Of a stretch of DNA of 64,000 nucleotides, positions 23,770 to 35,390 are shown one piece after another. Both the position numbers and the translations under genes were made by a program. The notes beneath the pieces are model-generated. The model made no database searches. It was given only the letters and a program-made list of their open reading frames with translations, and was not told the origin of the DNA. Source of the stretch: Glebionis coronaria (Eukaryota; Streptophyta; Magnoliopsida; Asterales; Asteraceae); contig CM046878.1 in the NCBI GenBank assembly GCA_025667525.1, positions 390,790,974-390,854,973 of the forward strand. The letters are read 5' to 3'. The number at the start of each line of letters is the position of its first letter. Position 1 is the first letter of the stretch.

Positions 23770-25728
23770 TCTCCCCCTAAGGGAGGTCACTCCAAATTAC
23801 AAAGTCCTAAACCTAGCATACTATACTAGGTCTTCGTCTTGAGCTCATAGTTGTTTTCTCTTTTCTTCTTTCTTTTCTTTTGTGAATATGTTGATAATCA
23901 TTGAGCTTTGGCTGAGAGCATGTTCTTTAGCCTTTCACGTGCAGTCTTTGCCTTCTTGTGATATTCGCCTCTTCGTGACTTCATGTCCCACATACCTATC
24001 CTTTTGTTGAATTCTTGAAAGTTTCAGAGTTGATTAGCGGAAGACTTTTAGGCCAGACTTTCTTGAATTTTCTGAAGTATTTGATGCAGAAGCAATTAGT
24101 ATGTGAGGACGACTTCTTCTGGTACACCGCAACGCCACCGCCTTCAAATGCAGCAACATAATAAGACACGAATAAAATGGCTTTGACTTTTTATTCTAAT
24201 TCGGTAGCATTTTACCTCCGGTCGGTGAAGACCGTTCGACGATAATAAATTATCGTACTTGTGACAGGTAGCTCAAATTAAAGATCTCCTTGACAAGATT
24301 TCGCGGGTAAACCCGTTCTCTTTATTCGATCGTCCAAAGCTGACTGCGAACATAAAACATAAAGAGTGAATAATTTGGATTAAAATTCGCATGATTGAAG
24401 CCGTCAATTCATGAACCTAGAACAAGTGAATCTCAATTAAGATTTTCACCATCGTTGCTTTCCAGTTTTCACAAGCTAGATTCTGATAGAATCTTGCTAG
24501 TCACCTACCACAGTGCTGTTTGATGTTGACACTGGAAGGATTTCCACTCGTCACTGTAGACACTAAAGAGTGCCACTATGAGTGTTCTGGCAAGATCACT
24601 TGGATAATGCGTAGAGGCCCTGGAACAAGTTTGAGTTCAGTTAAGAATCAAACCACTGCTTCTTTCCAGTTATCACAAGATTGGTTCTTAAAGAACCGCA
24701 CGTGTCACCTACCATGAGCTTGTTTGATGTTGACTCAATCAGGATTTCCATCTTCATTGTAATACTTTCGTATCACTAAGATGTTCTGGCAATTATACAA
24801 GACTATTGCGTAGGACTCATAGAATCTTTCTTACTTTTCACAAAGTGTGAAGAAGCAAGGAATAAATGACAAGTGTCCTAATGAGACTTTTGATGATCTC
24901 GTGGCTCTAGACTCGATAGTGCATTTTGTTTTGCTGAGGGAGGCTGGAGAGGATTGCCACCTTTTCAATATCAATTCATTTAGAGTGAATGAACCGATAG
25001 ATAACGTGTTGAACTCCGTGACATTAAAACAAATATATTTTGAGAGATATCTGAGTTAGCTGGGCGGGATTGTGCATCGCATCACTGGGTCCATGATACT
25101 TTAACGTCTTCAAGATGTGTTGACCCGGTTTCTGCCTAAGTTGTAAAGAGGGATTCTTTCTTTACACCCTTTATCTTTACAATTCTTTTTCATTCTTCAA
25201 CCCCTTCAATGCTTACCAATACGTCATGTTGTGATTGTTCCAGTGCTAGCTTAAGTACTTGGTCCGCATTCTGCTGCGTTCACAATCTATTCCCCATCTT
25301 TCCTATGGACTTCTATATCTAGCTATGGGATTGTCCTTGGGAAGATTCCTCCGGTGCTGGAAGAATCATTGGACTTGTACCTAATCCTACCACCCTTTTG
25401 TCACCACAAACGTCGTGAATCAATAGTGTTTTTGGTAAGTACATGTCACCATGAAAATTCCTTTGAAAAAACCTACTAAGGTACTTGTGATATAGATATC
25501 AAATGATTTTGTACCTTAGGGTTTTTATGCAACAAAAACGCTCCCCCTTAACATGTGCAATACACATATTAAGTTGGAAATTTGTTAAGTACTTTTCGAT
25601 CTTTAGCCAAATATATTAACAAGTCTCCTTAATCCCATTTTCTCCCCTTATCCAAAATGTTAACTATTAATATTTTGGATATTGATGGATTAACCGGTCT
25701 TTGGGTAGCAAAATGAAATCAAGCTCTC
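23770..25728 (-). other. Non-coding 3' region of element C
   Basis: No coding region recognised. It contains the polypurine tract (23770-23780), a conserved duplication (24450-24830) and a second G-rich tract (gctccccctta at about 25540). It is similar over most of its length to 56074-57591 and 62097-62400, which belong to element E. Confidence 0.7.
24450..24830 (-). repeat. About 210-bp tandem duplication in the C 3' region
   Basis: Units start near 24453 (cgttgctttccagtt) and 24655 (ctgcttctttccagtt). They share cacctacca, gtttgatgttgac, aggatttcc-tc, atgttctggcaa and attgcgtagg. Related element E has the same two-unit layout at about 56740-57115. Confidence 0.7.
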
Positions 25729-25918
25729 TGGGTCCCTACCGACGCTGGGGTGCGAAAGCATGGGGAGCGAACAAGATTAGATACCCTGGTAGTCCATGCC
25801 GTAAACGATGAGTGTTCGCCCTTGGTCTACGCGGATCAGGGGCCCAGCTAACGCGTGAAACACTCCGCCTGGGGAGTACTGTCGTAAGACCGAAACTCAA
25901 AGGAATTGACGGGGGCCT
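25729..25918 (+). pseudogene. rrn18: Fragment of mitochondrial 18S rRNA gene
   Basis: About 190 bases match the small-subunit rRNA core, including attagataccctggtagtcc and aaactcaaaggaattgacgg, corresponding to the 790-920 region of bacterial 16S. The sequence between them (gatgagtgttcgcccttggtc) is the plant mitochondrial form, not the plastid form. It starts and stops abruptly and is not a functional rRNA. This is mitochondrial DNA that moved to the nucleus. Confidence 0.9.
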
Positions 25919-26335
25919 ATGAAAGAGTCTCGGGAGCCAGGATGCATGCCAGTTTCATACGACCAGGTGGAGTGGCACAAGATCTGCCTCTTGGCTTATG
26001 TCGAGATATTGATTCCTCCACACAACAATCTTTCCCCCCTTTTTTTATTAGATAGGCATTGAACCCCACCGCTCCTTGGGGTCCCCGGCCGATGAGCATA
26101 GGGAATCTATAATCGAGCGTTCAACTGGGCCCCTGACAGGATAGGTGAGGGGTCTAGTCTGAAACTGGTCTCGTGCTAGATTCAACACAATGGGCGAGAA
26201 GGCTGACATGAAGGCTTTCATCGAAGGCAAAGCGGTGGGAATTCTCTTTCAAGGCGGCGCGCACGACTCATCCTAAGTGAGGGCTTAGCCAACGACACGT
26301 GCCTGTAGGGGCTTGCTTAGCTGTTGTTGGCCATA
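25919..26335. other. Rest of the organellar insert
   Basis: GC-richer than the flanks and not similar to the related element E, which has no insert here. It continues the 18S fragment but not its gene, so it is a rearranged piece. It is probably other mitochondrial DNA; I cannot assign it. The right edge (about 26335) is judged by the return of the AT-rich retroelement sequence and another G-rich tract (gctccccctca, about 26350). Confidence 0.55.
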
Positions 26336-26616
26336 GAACATGGTAATGCTCCCCCTCAACTCAATGAGGGTTAGTTGTAGTGCTTGAGTATGATATATTT
26401 TGAAAGATTTAGAATCTCGTGAGAAATTCTTGAAAAATTATCATACTTTCACACTACATCAAGCCACAAAATCCTTTTATTTACATATTAACATATTCAC
26501 AATAATAAACATATGGAGTTGACCTGAGTAGACAATCCATAATTAAATAGAGCGTTCCATGAGCCTGTGGTGAGCTCCATATGGTCGTCCACCGACGAAT
26601 CGTTCCAAACTTCGTA

Positions 26617-28172
26617 TCAACCTTCGCTTCCACAGTGTTTCCTCGATCTTTTGATGGCGTAGTTAGCACTTAGTCTGCATTGGGTTTTCCATCTGTATGT
26701 TACTACAGGAAGTCGTTGGTTGGCATTGAGAACTTGCAGGTTATCACGAACGTGTTTGAGTGTGCCATCACTGAACTTGTGTAGTTCAGAAAACCTCATG
26801 TATTGCTTAACTCCTATCGAGTTTGGATAAAACATTCCTAGTTCCGGGTTCATGGTCACCATGTAAGGCAACTTGTCCTTGTGATATTGACTCAGTGGAG
26901 CTGTGTGAGGACGTTGCAAGTTCATCTTCTGTTGGTAACTCTCCACCCCAAGTTGGAAGTCTTCAACTCTGCTTTTTGATGACAATCCTTCGCGTGATTG
27001 ACGAATATTTGAGCTTAATGCAATGTTAATGGCGGGAGTCAAGTGCGGGATCTTTTCTTGGACTAAGATCAGTAGAAAATCTTCAATGTCTTCAAGGCGA
27101 AGGTACTGGAGATCACTCTCTTTGATTCTGTATTCTTTCTCATTAGCGCGCTTGATCGTTATGAGATTCAAGTAGTCATAGCCGAATACGGTCATCGTGG
27201 TGGCTCCTTGTATGCTCTTAATTCTATGATCGGAGATGATGAGTGACTTGGACTTCTCACGATTTAAGCAATTATAAGCTAATTTCTTCTTTTTAGTCCA
27301 GTGAGAGACGCCAAGTGCAGCATAGGGATCATAAAATTTTATCAACTTTCTTCGCCATAAAGCTGCCGGCACTTTATCTTCTATCCAGGGTACATTCGCC
27401 AGGTTTATTTCCTTTACCATGGTTGGTGATGTAGCATATCTATTTGCACCGTTTTCGAGGTACTCTAGATCATGACAGATGAAATATTCCAGTGGAATAG
27501 TTGGCGACTAGATAATAAGAGTGGATGTGAGAGGCTGTAACACTATAGTCTGAATACCGGTAGTTGTTGCTTTCATTGCCTTGACAAGCTCATTGAAGTG
27601 ATATTCTGCCTCAGTATTGGTGATCTTCATTGTATCAAAGAAATTCACATCGGCGACTGACATTTTGAGAAGCGCTGGGATTAATGTGGGTTGCCCGTGA
27701 GTATACGTAAGGAAAGCCGAGAAATCGATAGGATTGTTGAGCATTTGTGTGAGCTCGATATCAGTTGTTGTGGAGAATGGATGTTGTGGTGCTGCTTCAG
27801 TAATCCATTGTTGCGCTTGTACACTTTCGTCTATGATCAGGGATTAAGCAAATGTCGGTTCTGGGATATTAAGGTCTTCGACCTCCATATCAAAATGATG
27901 TTGATCCGTGGTGGGAGGTGTGGAGTGATGTGTAGTGGGATTGTCGTCAGTCATAGACGCTGGTGGTTCATCTTCGTGCATAGATACCGTGGGTTCGTCT
28001 TCGTGCATGGGTTCAACATGTTCTAAAACAGGAACAGTAGTAGAAACCGGTGTAGTAGACATACCTGTGTCGATATTCTGAGATACTGAAACAGGAGCAT
28101 CCACAGGTTGTTCTTTAGATCCAGTACCACTTTGGTCTTCTTCCTCAACAGCTTTCTCAGTTACCTTGTTAC
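26617..28172 (-). pseudogene. Element C extra ORF, second part (C-terminal 517 codons)
   Basis: Continues the frame that begins at 38171 and is cut by D. The protein has a DFSAFLTYTHGQPTL block (near 27700-27740), a mostly open stretch of 267 codons ending at 26617, and pieces such as VPWIEDKVPAALW, YAALGVSHWTKKKK and VEDFQLGVESYQQKMNL that recall a domain I remember behind copia-type pol genes in Asteraceae. Function unknown. In-frame stops lie near 27844 and 27508. The tail is basic (KRSRKHCGSEG). It occupies the place of the envelope-like gene of SIRE/Maximus elements, but I see no signal peptide or membrane segment. Confidence 0.7.
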
Positions 28173-29805
28173 TAATGTAAAGATTTTGCTAGTTGAAAAG
28201 TTCGTTTCTCGGAATCTTCTCGAATTGATCACGGTTCAAAGTGCGACTCAGTTGTTCTTGGTGGAAAAGAAATAGAATTGTTGGGTGTCGTAAACTAATG
28301 AAAAATAAAAAACTTGAAACAAATAAAAATAAAGTAAAGACGGTAAAAAGAAATACTGAAAGACAAAAACTTGACAGGAAATTAATGACGAGAAATTAAA
28401 AACGTGACGAAATAAAAAGGCAAACTTAAAAGTAAATAAGGCAAACTAAAATTAAAGGTAAGTAAACTAAAAGTGCAATTAAGTAAAAAGGCGGGAAAAA
28501 TAAAGTTTAAACTTAAAAACATTAATTTAAAAATAAACTAAAACTGAAATTATAAAACAAAGGAAAAGTGCTCATCCGGAATAAATCCTTCATCCGGAAC
28601 ATTAAGCTCATTCGGAACATTCATCCAGAACATTTTGGTTCGGAACATTTAAAACATTCATCCGGAACATTTTGGTTCGGAACATTTTGAACTCCTTTCA
28701 TTCGGAACTTTTAAAAAAGTTGATTCGGAACTTTAAAAATAAACTGATTCGGAACTTTTCAAAATGAACTGACTCGGAACTTTCAAATAAACTGATTCGG
28801 AACTTTCAAACGAAACATTGATTCGGAACTTTTAAAGATAAACTAATTCGGAACTTTTTAAATGACTGATTCGGAACATTGAAAACTCACTGATTCGGAA
28901 CAATTCAGAAACACTGATTCGGAACATGGGAAACAGTAACTTAAACGAAGAACAGGGAGATGAAAACCAAACACGAATCTAACCAAATCTAACCAAGATA
29001 AACCAAAAGATTAAATCAAACTAACCACAAATGATCAACTAATCAATACCAATCAAACCAAATCAATAACACTAACAATCATACTCAAAATAATTAAAAC
29101 CCACTTGATCAAAACTATTAAACTCATGAACACAAACACAAAGATTAAACACAAATAAGAAAGGTAGATGAGAGATTAACAAGAAAAGATAAAGATTCAA
29201 TAACATTAAAAGTAAACTTACTTGAATAAAGAGTGCAATACAAGAAATTAAAGTACAAGAATTAAAGTGCAAGTAAATGAAAATGGTGGAAGAGGTGGTT
29301 TGTCAAGCCACCCCACAACTATGAAATGAAAACACTAATGACTATTTATAGGGGAGATTAGGGAGGTGCTTAGGAAGCTTTCTCCCTTCTTTCTTCTATC
29401 CTTAATTGCATGATTAAGTCCTTAATCTTTTTAATTCTTTGACTTCAATGACTTTGTCTCGGGATTTCTTCAAACTCGTCTTGTAATTCTTCAATAAATT
29501 AGACTTGAGTTCTTTGGCTTTTAGTAAACTTCCGTCTTTTGACTTTTTCTTCGATAGATCTTCAGAATTGGTCTTGGACTTCCGTTCTTTTTGCACTCTT
29601 GATTTCTTGACTTCGTCTTTCATCTTTTTCTTCGATAAAAGCCCGTGAATGCCCGTGTTTTCTCCACTTTTCACCTTTTCGTCCTAAATCACAACAAAAA
29701 CACAAACCACGCATAATTCCGACATAAGTGACATAAAATACACGTTTTGGCTCGGTTATTATTGTAATTAAGTGGTAAAAAGGATGGGTGTTTTCATACC
29801 TATCA
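28173..29805 (-). repeat. 3' LTR of element D
   Basis: On the - strand it starts tgataggtatgaaaacac and ends ctttacatta. TATAAATA (- strand) is at 29343-29350. The array of gttccgaat-type units (read ttcggaac on the + strand) lies at 28570-28930. Confidence 0.9.
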
Positions 29806-31840
29806 AATCCCCTACACTTGACCATTGCAATGTCCTCATGCAATGCATTAGTCACAAAGCACGATTACATTTTCCATCATAATTAATCCGTCTTGGCCTT
29901 TATTAAAGAGATATAAAATTATAAACATTCAAAGTTAAGAAATAAAAAACATACCTTCGGGTTTTGAAAATATCATGAATGATCATCATCCTCAAGTTTT
30001 CACTTTCTCGAAACTAAGCTTAAAAACGAGATCATTGTTATTATAAGTTAGCAAACTAACACAAATTCATGTGGCCCAATTATTCACTTAGACTCCCTTA
30101 TTCCTAGGTGTATCTCTTATATTTTATTGTTGTCTTGAATGTTCACGAGGATGCATTGTTGACTTATTACGATAGTTATTTAGGCTGAAAATAAAGTGGG
30201 ACGATTTAATCAATAGTTAGCTAAAGGACAAAATCTTTTAAAACTGTTTCTCGGGACCTCATCAAGTTCATATCTTGGCATAACTCGCTTCGCGATTTAA
30301 GACCTTTCTCGGACCGATATTTGGCAGCGACTTCATACTTCAAACCTTGAGAGACGTTCATGAAATTATGGTCTTCTATTCATAATAGGAATTTCTTCAC
30401 TTGAAGTTTTGAGAGATTCTTCATACTTGGACCACGACTTCTTCATTTTTCTCCAATCTTTATTTTGGACTTTGATATACAACGATCCGCCTCCTTTTGG
30501 ACTTGGATCTATTTATCCTCATACCTTGCTAGGGTCTTTTCGGATATACTTCTCCAAGACTTTTGGGCAGTTTTTGCTTTTCGTCGTGTGTCTCGATCCT
30601 TCATATTGATCTTTGATAAATGATTCTTCACATCACTTGGGATCTTTAGCAACAAAATGTAGCCCTCATGCCTTTTTAGGGCCTTTTCGGACTCGCCAAT
30701 CTTCGCATCCCGCTTCAATAAGTTATGCCTTGGCTATGAACTCTAATCAATACCGAGCAACTTTTAAACGATCTTGGGCTAGAAGCTAAGTAACTTTTCA
30801 AATCATACAACCTTATTTATTGCAGATAAAATTTATTAGCAAGCGATGGGAGAATAGGCTTATAATTAACTCACATAAATTCACGAAAGAATACCAAACT
30901 TATAATTGACTCTATCATCTCTCGTTCTCCACAGTTTAAAATCTCAAGGAATGAGACTCGTGGATACTTAGCCTATTAAATCAACGTTTTGGGTTTTCGA
31001 GTCGCCTATAGGATCTTGCAAATTCTTAGACTCTTTCAAGTTTAGAAATCGCATTTTAAATTTCCCTTGATAAACAACTCTCTAGGATCAATTATAGGAA
31101 CTTACGAAAAGTTCTTGTTCTTAACCCGTGAGAGTTAAGACTTTCGCGTTTTATAGCTCCCTATATAAAAGCCTAGCAAAACTTGACTTAAACACGTTAA
31201 GGATACTAGCTAGAGTAAACTTAGATAAGTAAACTCGGGTTGAGTCAAAAGATTCACAACGTTTGAAAATTAAAACCACCTTATTCAAAATTTATTCTAG
31301 TAACGAAAGAAAATAACTATACAAAGGGAAAAACTAATAGGCCAAAATAGATCAAAAATTTTGAAAAATGTCAAAAAATTGATTTTCCGGTTAAAATGAG
31401 GACAAATACAAGGAAACGACCACTTAACTTCGATAGAAGTCCCCCTACACTTGATATAAACATAGTCCTCAATGTTTAAGCATGTGGGAGTAAACTCCCC
31501 TACACTTAGGACATTGTGCACGTTGTTTAAATCTCGCTAAGGAAGAGACAACTAAAGAGATTCCTATTTTAATATTGAGAAATATAAAATAATGAATCGA
31601 AAAGAGTTTAGGATAGAACCGGGAAGACAGAAACTCGGAATCACGGGTCGTCAAAAGTCATCAAGAGTGTGTCTTTGAAGCTCTAATCCCTGCACATGAT
31701 AAGAAAGAAAACAAGAAACACCAACGAGGCTCCCCCCCCACACTTATGGTGAAAACAGGAAAAATAGATAGATAATTGGGTTGCCTCCCAAAAAGCGCTT
31801 GTTTATATTAACCGAGTCACGAGCCTGACTCGTCCCCGAA
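29806..31840 (-). other. Non-coding 3' region of element D with polypurine tract
   Basis: No coding region seen. It is the counterpart of 13615-14900 plus 20971-21697 in B without the LINE. It holds four aagtgtagggg-type tracts (- strand; about 29806-29819, 31440, 31496 and 31733), the first of which is the polypurine tract beside the 3' LTR. Confidence 0.75.
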
Positions 31841-33547
31841 TTAAATGGTCCATGGGGAAGCCTCGAATGTAATATCGGGATCAAAGACCTTGTCCTCGTT
31901 CCCGGTTGACATCAACAAAGGAGAGGCGGGGGGATAAGTCTTGAATGGGAGAAAGGTTCTTTCAACATACGAAAAGTATGTGAAATCAAGATCCACGGGA
32001 GGTGGGGTGGGTAAAGTAATCACATTGTCATCCCCCAAAGACAATGGATGTTGAGAAAGCGGCAAAGCCGTAAGGTTATCAATGACAGCATAATCAATGT
32101 CACCTCCCGGGTCAAAGCACTCATCCTCGGTGATGGTCTCTAAAGGAGTGGATGAAAGGTGCTCGGGAGGGGGACTTGGGACAATGTCATCAAGTAGCAA
32201 ATTATCAAAAAGGATATCCCCGTTCGTGTCATCATCCTCAATACCCGGAGGTATTGAGTGAATGTCGATTTCCTCTAGCAATGGGTCATTATTCTCAACG
32301 GTAGTGACGGATGGAGTTAAAGACGCGGGAGGATGGGGAGAAGTTAACTCTTCAATTTTAGCAATAAGAAGATGTACTTTCCGTAATTTGTCGCGAAGAA
32401 GCTCGTCTTCCACCTCATCTTCAAGAGCAAGTTCGTCGGTGAACTTCTCGTAAGTCAGAGAGAATAAATCGTCATCGCTCGCATCTCCCGGTGGAGATTA
32501 AGAAATTTCAAAAGTGAAATTCTCATAGCGGGGAGAAGAATCGTCATCATTTGGATCGACCGCTTGCGTGAAAGCAACGTCGTCCTGAAGCTCCATAGCA
32601 GGTAAATCACAAACCTCATCATCCAATAATTTGTCGAGACCAACATCACTAAGCTCATTCAACGAATCTAGATCCTTAGACGCAGTAGGAACATCGAGAG
32701 TAGGAGCAGCAACTTCAGAAGATTGGTTGAAAGTGTAGACATCATCGTCGTCGTCATCATCATAATATATGGGACGAGTCCAGTTAGGAGTGACGTAGTC
32801 GGCTAACTCTTCCTTGATAACCTCCACATCTTTAAGAAGCTCATGAAGCAACTTTTGTTGTTCATCGCCTTGAGTATGTTCAATTGAACCTATTCTATCC
32901 CACGCTGTCATTAAACATTGTGGTGTAGAAAAGAAGGGAAAACGACTAAATTGGCTCAAAAAGGTGTCGGTGGTTTTCAAGATTTCTTCACTATCAAGTA
33001 AAGGTTGCTTTTCCTAATGCAAGTCAGCTCGGAGTTGAGCTATACTTTCTAGAATGCCATTCAAAGTAGTGAGTTGTTGGTCAAGGCTAAGTTGCTGAGA
33101 GGATTGATGATTGAGGGTGTGATGTGGGGGCTGAAAATTTTGAAAACTGGAATTATAGCACGGATGTGGCTCATAATAATTCAGTGGCTGACAATAAGAA
33201 AGATCGTGAGGGCCCCCTACAGTTGTTGCAAAACGGGTGAGGAGAAAGACTGGGTGCGTCTTGTGGATAGCTATTACCATTGGCATGAATGTAATCCGGT
33301 TCTTTCTCGTCATAAGACGGGTATCGAACCGGACACGAAACATGCCAATGAGAATCGCTTCCACAATAGATGCACGGGGGAACAGGAGGTGGATACAAAA
33401 AGGAAGAATTAGTCGAGTTGCACCATGGACAAATACGAATTGTGTGTTGTCGATATCGTTTCCGCACCACTCACATGTACACCATTGACATGAGTCGTTC
33501 CCGTACAACCGTCTCCCAGACCCGACGCAATGGACATAAGAATCCAT
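31841..33547 (-). pseudogene. Element D ORF: twin zinc-knuckle protein with acidic tail
   Basis: The frame is broken but traceable. The N-terminal third has paired Cys motifs (CQWCTCEWC, about 33480-33455), then a CCHC knuckle CIYCGSDSHWHVSC (C-x2-C-x4-H-x4-C, near 33375-33334). A second knuckle CNNC...H...C follows across a frameshift near 33220. Its form is close to the knuckle of B gag (CETCGGPHSYTVC). A Gln-rich stretch follows, then a helical region (KLLHELLKDVEVIKEEL, near 32845) and a long acidic tail (32760-31841) with a DDDDDDD run. Stops lie near 33014 and 32498. It has no polymerase motif. Nucleic-acid binding is the safest reading, perhaps a gag substitute. I recall related proteins from Asteraceae Athila-type repeats, without known function. 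Confidence 0.7.
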
Positions 33548-33559
33548 AAAGAAAAATAG

Positions 33560-33752
33560 ATAAGCAAGAAGAATATTTTTGGTGCAAAACTTTGAAAAAA
33601 AAATGCTTTTTATGATTTTTTAAATGTTTTTGGGATTTTTGAAAAATTTTTGGACACGAAAAATAACGTTCACAAGTGAACGGATCCCAAAAGCCAACGC
33701 GCATCTCACAAAAACCGTTAATCCTCACGAAAAGAGCCGGCAGCGGCGCCAT
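33560..33752 (-). other. Primer-binding site and short leader frame of element D
   Basis: tggcgccgctgccgg on the - strand (33737-33751) with aaa between it and the LTR. The A before it creates an ATG (33752) that opens a frame starting MAPLPALFV, the same start as in B. Confidence 0.75.
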
Positions 33753-33754
33753 TT

Positions 33755-35390
33755 TAATGTAAAGATTTTGCTAGTTGAAAAGTTCGTTTCTCGGAATCTT
33801 CTCGAATTGATCACGGTTCAAAGTGCGACTCAGTTGTTCTTGGTGGAAAAGAAATAGAATTGTTGGGTGTCGTAAACTAATGAAAAATAAAAAACTTGAA
33901 ACAAATAAAAATAAAGTAAATACGGTAAAACGAAATACTGAAAGACAAAAACTTGACAGGAAATTAATGACGAGAAATTAAAAACGTGACGAGAAATAAA
34001 AAGGCAAACTTAAAAGTAAACAAGGCAAACTAAAATTAAAGGTAAGTAAACTAAAAGTGCAATTAAGTAAAAAGGCGGGAAAAATAAAGTTTAAACTTAA
34101 AAACATTAATTTAAAAATAAACTAAAACTGAAATTATAAAACTAAGGAAAAGTGCTCATCCGGATTAAATCCTTCATCTGGAACATTAAGCTCGTTCGGA
34201 ACATTCATCCGGAACATTTTGGTTCGGAACATTTAAAACATTCATCCGGAACATTTTGGTTCGGAACATTTTGAACTCCTTTCATTCGGAACTTTTAAAA
34301 AAGTTGATTCAGAACTTTAAAAATAAACTGATTCGGAACTTTTCAAAATGAACTGACTCGGAACTTTCAAATAAACTGATTCGGAACTTTCAAACGAAAC
34401 ATTGATTCGAAACTTTTAAAGATAAACTGATTCGGAACTTTTTAAATGACTGATTCGGAACATTGAAAACTCACTGATTCGGAACAATTCAGAAACAATG
34501 ATTCGGAACATGGGAAACAGTAACTTAAACGAAGAACAGGGAGATGAAAACCAAACACAAATCTAACCAAATCTAAACAAGATAAACCAAAAGATTAAAT
34601 CAAACTAACCACAAATGATCAACTAATCAATACCAATCAAACCAAATCAATAACACTAACAATCATACTCAAAATAATTAAAACCCACTTGATCAAAACT
34701 ATGAAACTCAAGAACACAAACACGAAGATTAAACACAAATAAGAAAGGTAGATGAGAGATTAACAAGAAAAGATAAAGATTCAATAACATTAAAAGTAAA
34801 CTTACTTGAATTAAAGAGTGCAATACAAGAAATTAAAGTGCAAGAATTAAAGTGCAAGTAAATGAAAATGGTGGAAGAGGTGGTTTGTCAAGCCACCCCA
34901 CAACGATGAAATGAAAACACTAATGACTATTTATAGGGGAGATTAGGGAGGTGCTTAGGAAGCTTCCTCCCTTCTTTCTTCTTTCCTTAATTGCATGATT
35001 AAGTCCTTAATCTTCTTAATTCTTTGACTTCAATGACTTTGTCTCGGGATTTCTTCAAACTCGTCTTGTAATTCTTCAATAAATTAGACTTGAGTTCTTT
35101 GGCTTTTAGTAAACTTCCGTCTTTTGACGTTTTCTTTGATAAATCTTCAGAATTGGTCTTGGACTTTCGTTCTTTTTGCACTCTTGATTTCTTGACTTCG
35201 TCTTTCGTCTTTTTCTTCGATAAAAGCCCGTGAATGCCCGTGTTTTCTCCACTTTTCACCTTTTCGTCCTAAATCACAACAAAAACACAAACCACGCATA
35301 ATTCCGACATAAATGACATATAATACATGTTTTGGCTCGGTTATTATTGTAATTAAGTGGTAAAAAGGATGGGTGTTTTCACACCTATCA
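33755..35390 (-). repeat. 5' LTR of element D
   Basis: Near-identical to 28173-29805. TATAAATA (- strand) at 34928-34935, array at 34150-34510. Starts tgataggtgtgaaaacac on the - strand. Confidence 0.92.

Larger units (their letters stand above)
28173..35390 (-). mobile_element. Element D, polymerase-less Athila-type retrotransposon
   Basis: Direct LTRs at 28173-29805 and 33755-35390 (- strand element), flanked by gttac (28168-28172) and attac (35391-35395), a near-match TSD. It has the Athila primer site next to the 5' LTR and the tract aagtgtaggggatt next to the 3' LTR. The 3.95-kb interior has no protease, reverse transcriptase or integrase. It has one broken ORF with zinc knuckles and a long non-coding 3' part shared with B. 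It would need Athila enzymes in trans. Its two LTRs are very alike by eye, so the insertion is probably among the younger events here. Confidence 0.9.

Noticed and set aside
25729..25918. Functional rRNA gene or bacterial contamination
   Set aside because: Only about 190 bases of the plant mitochondrial 18S form, ending abruptly and embedded in retrotransposon sequence.
25917..26230. Small open frames on the - strand in the organellar insert
   Set aside because: No domain and no start context; the insert is a fragment in which short open frames are expected from its composition.
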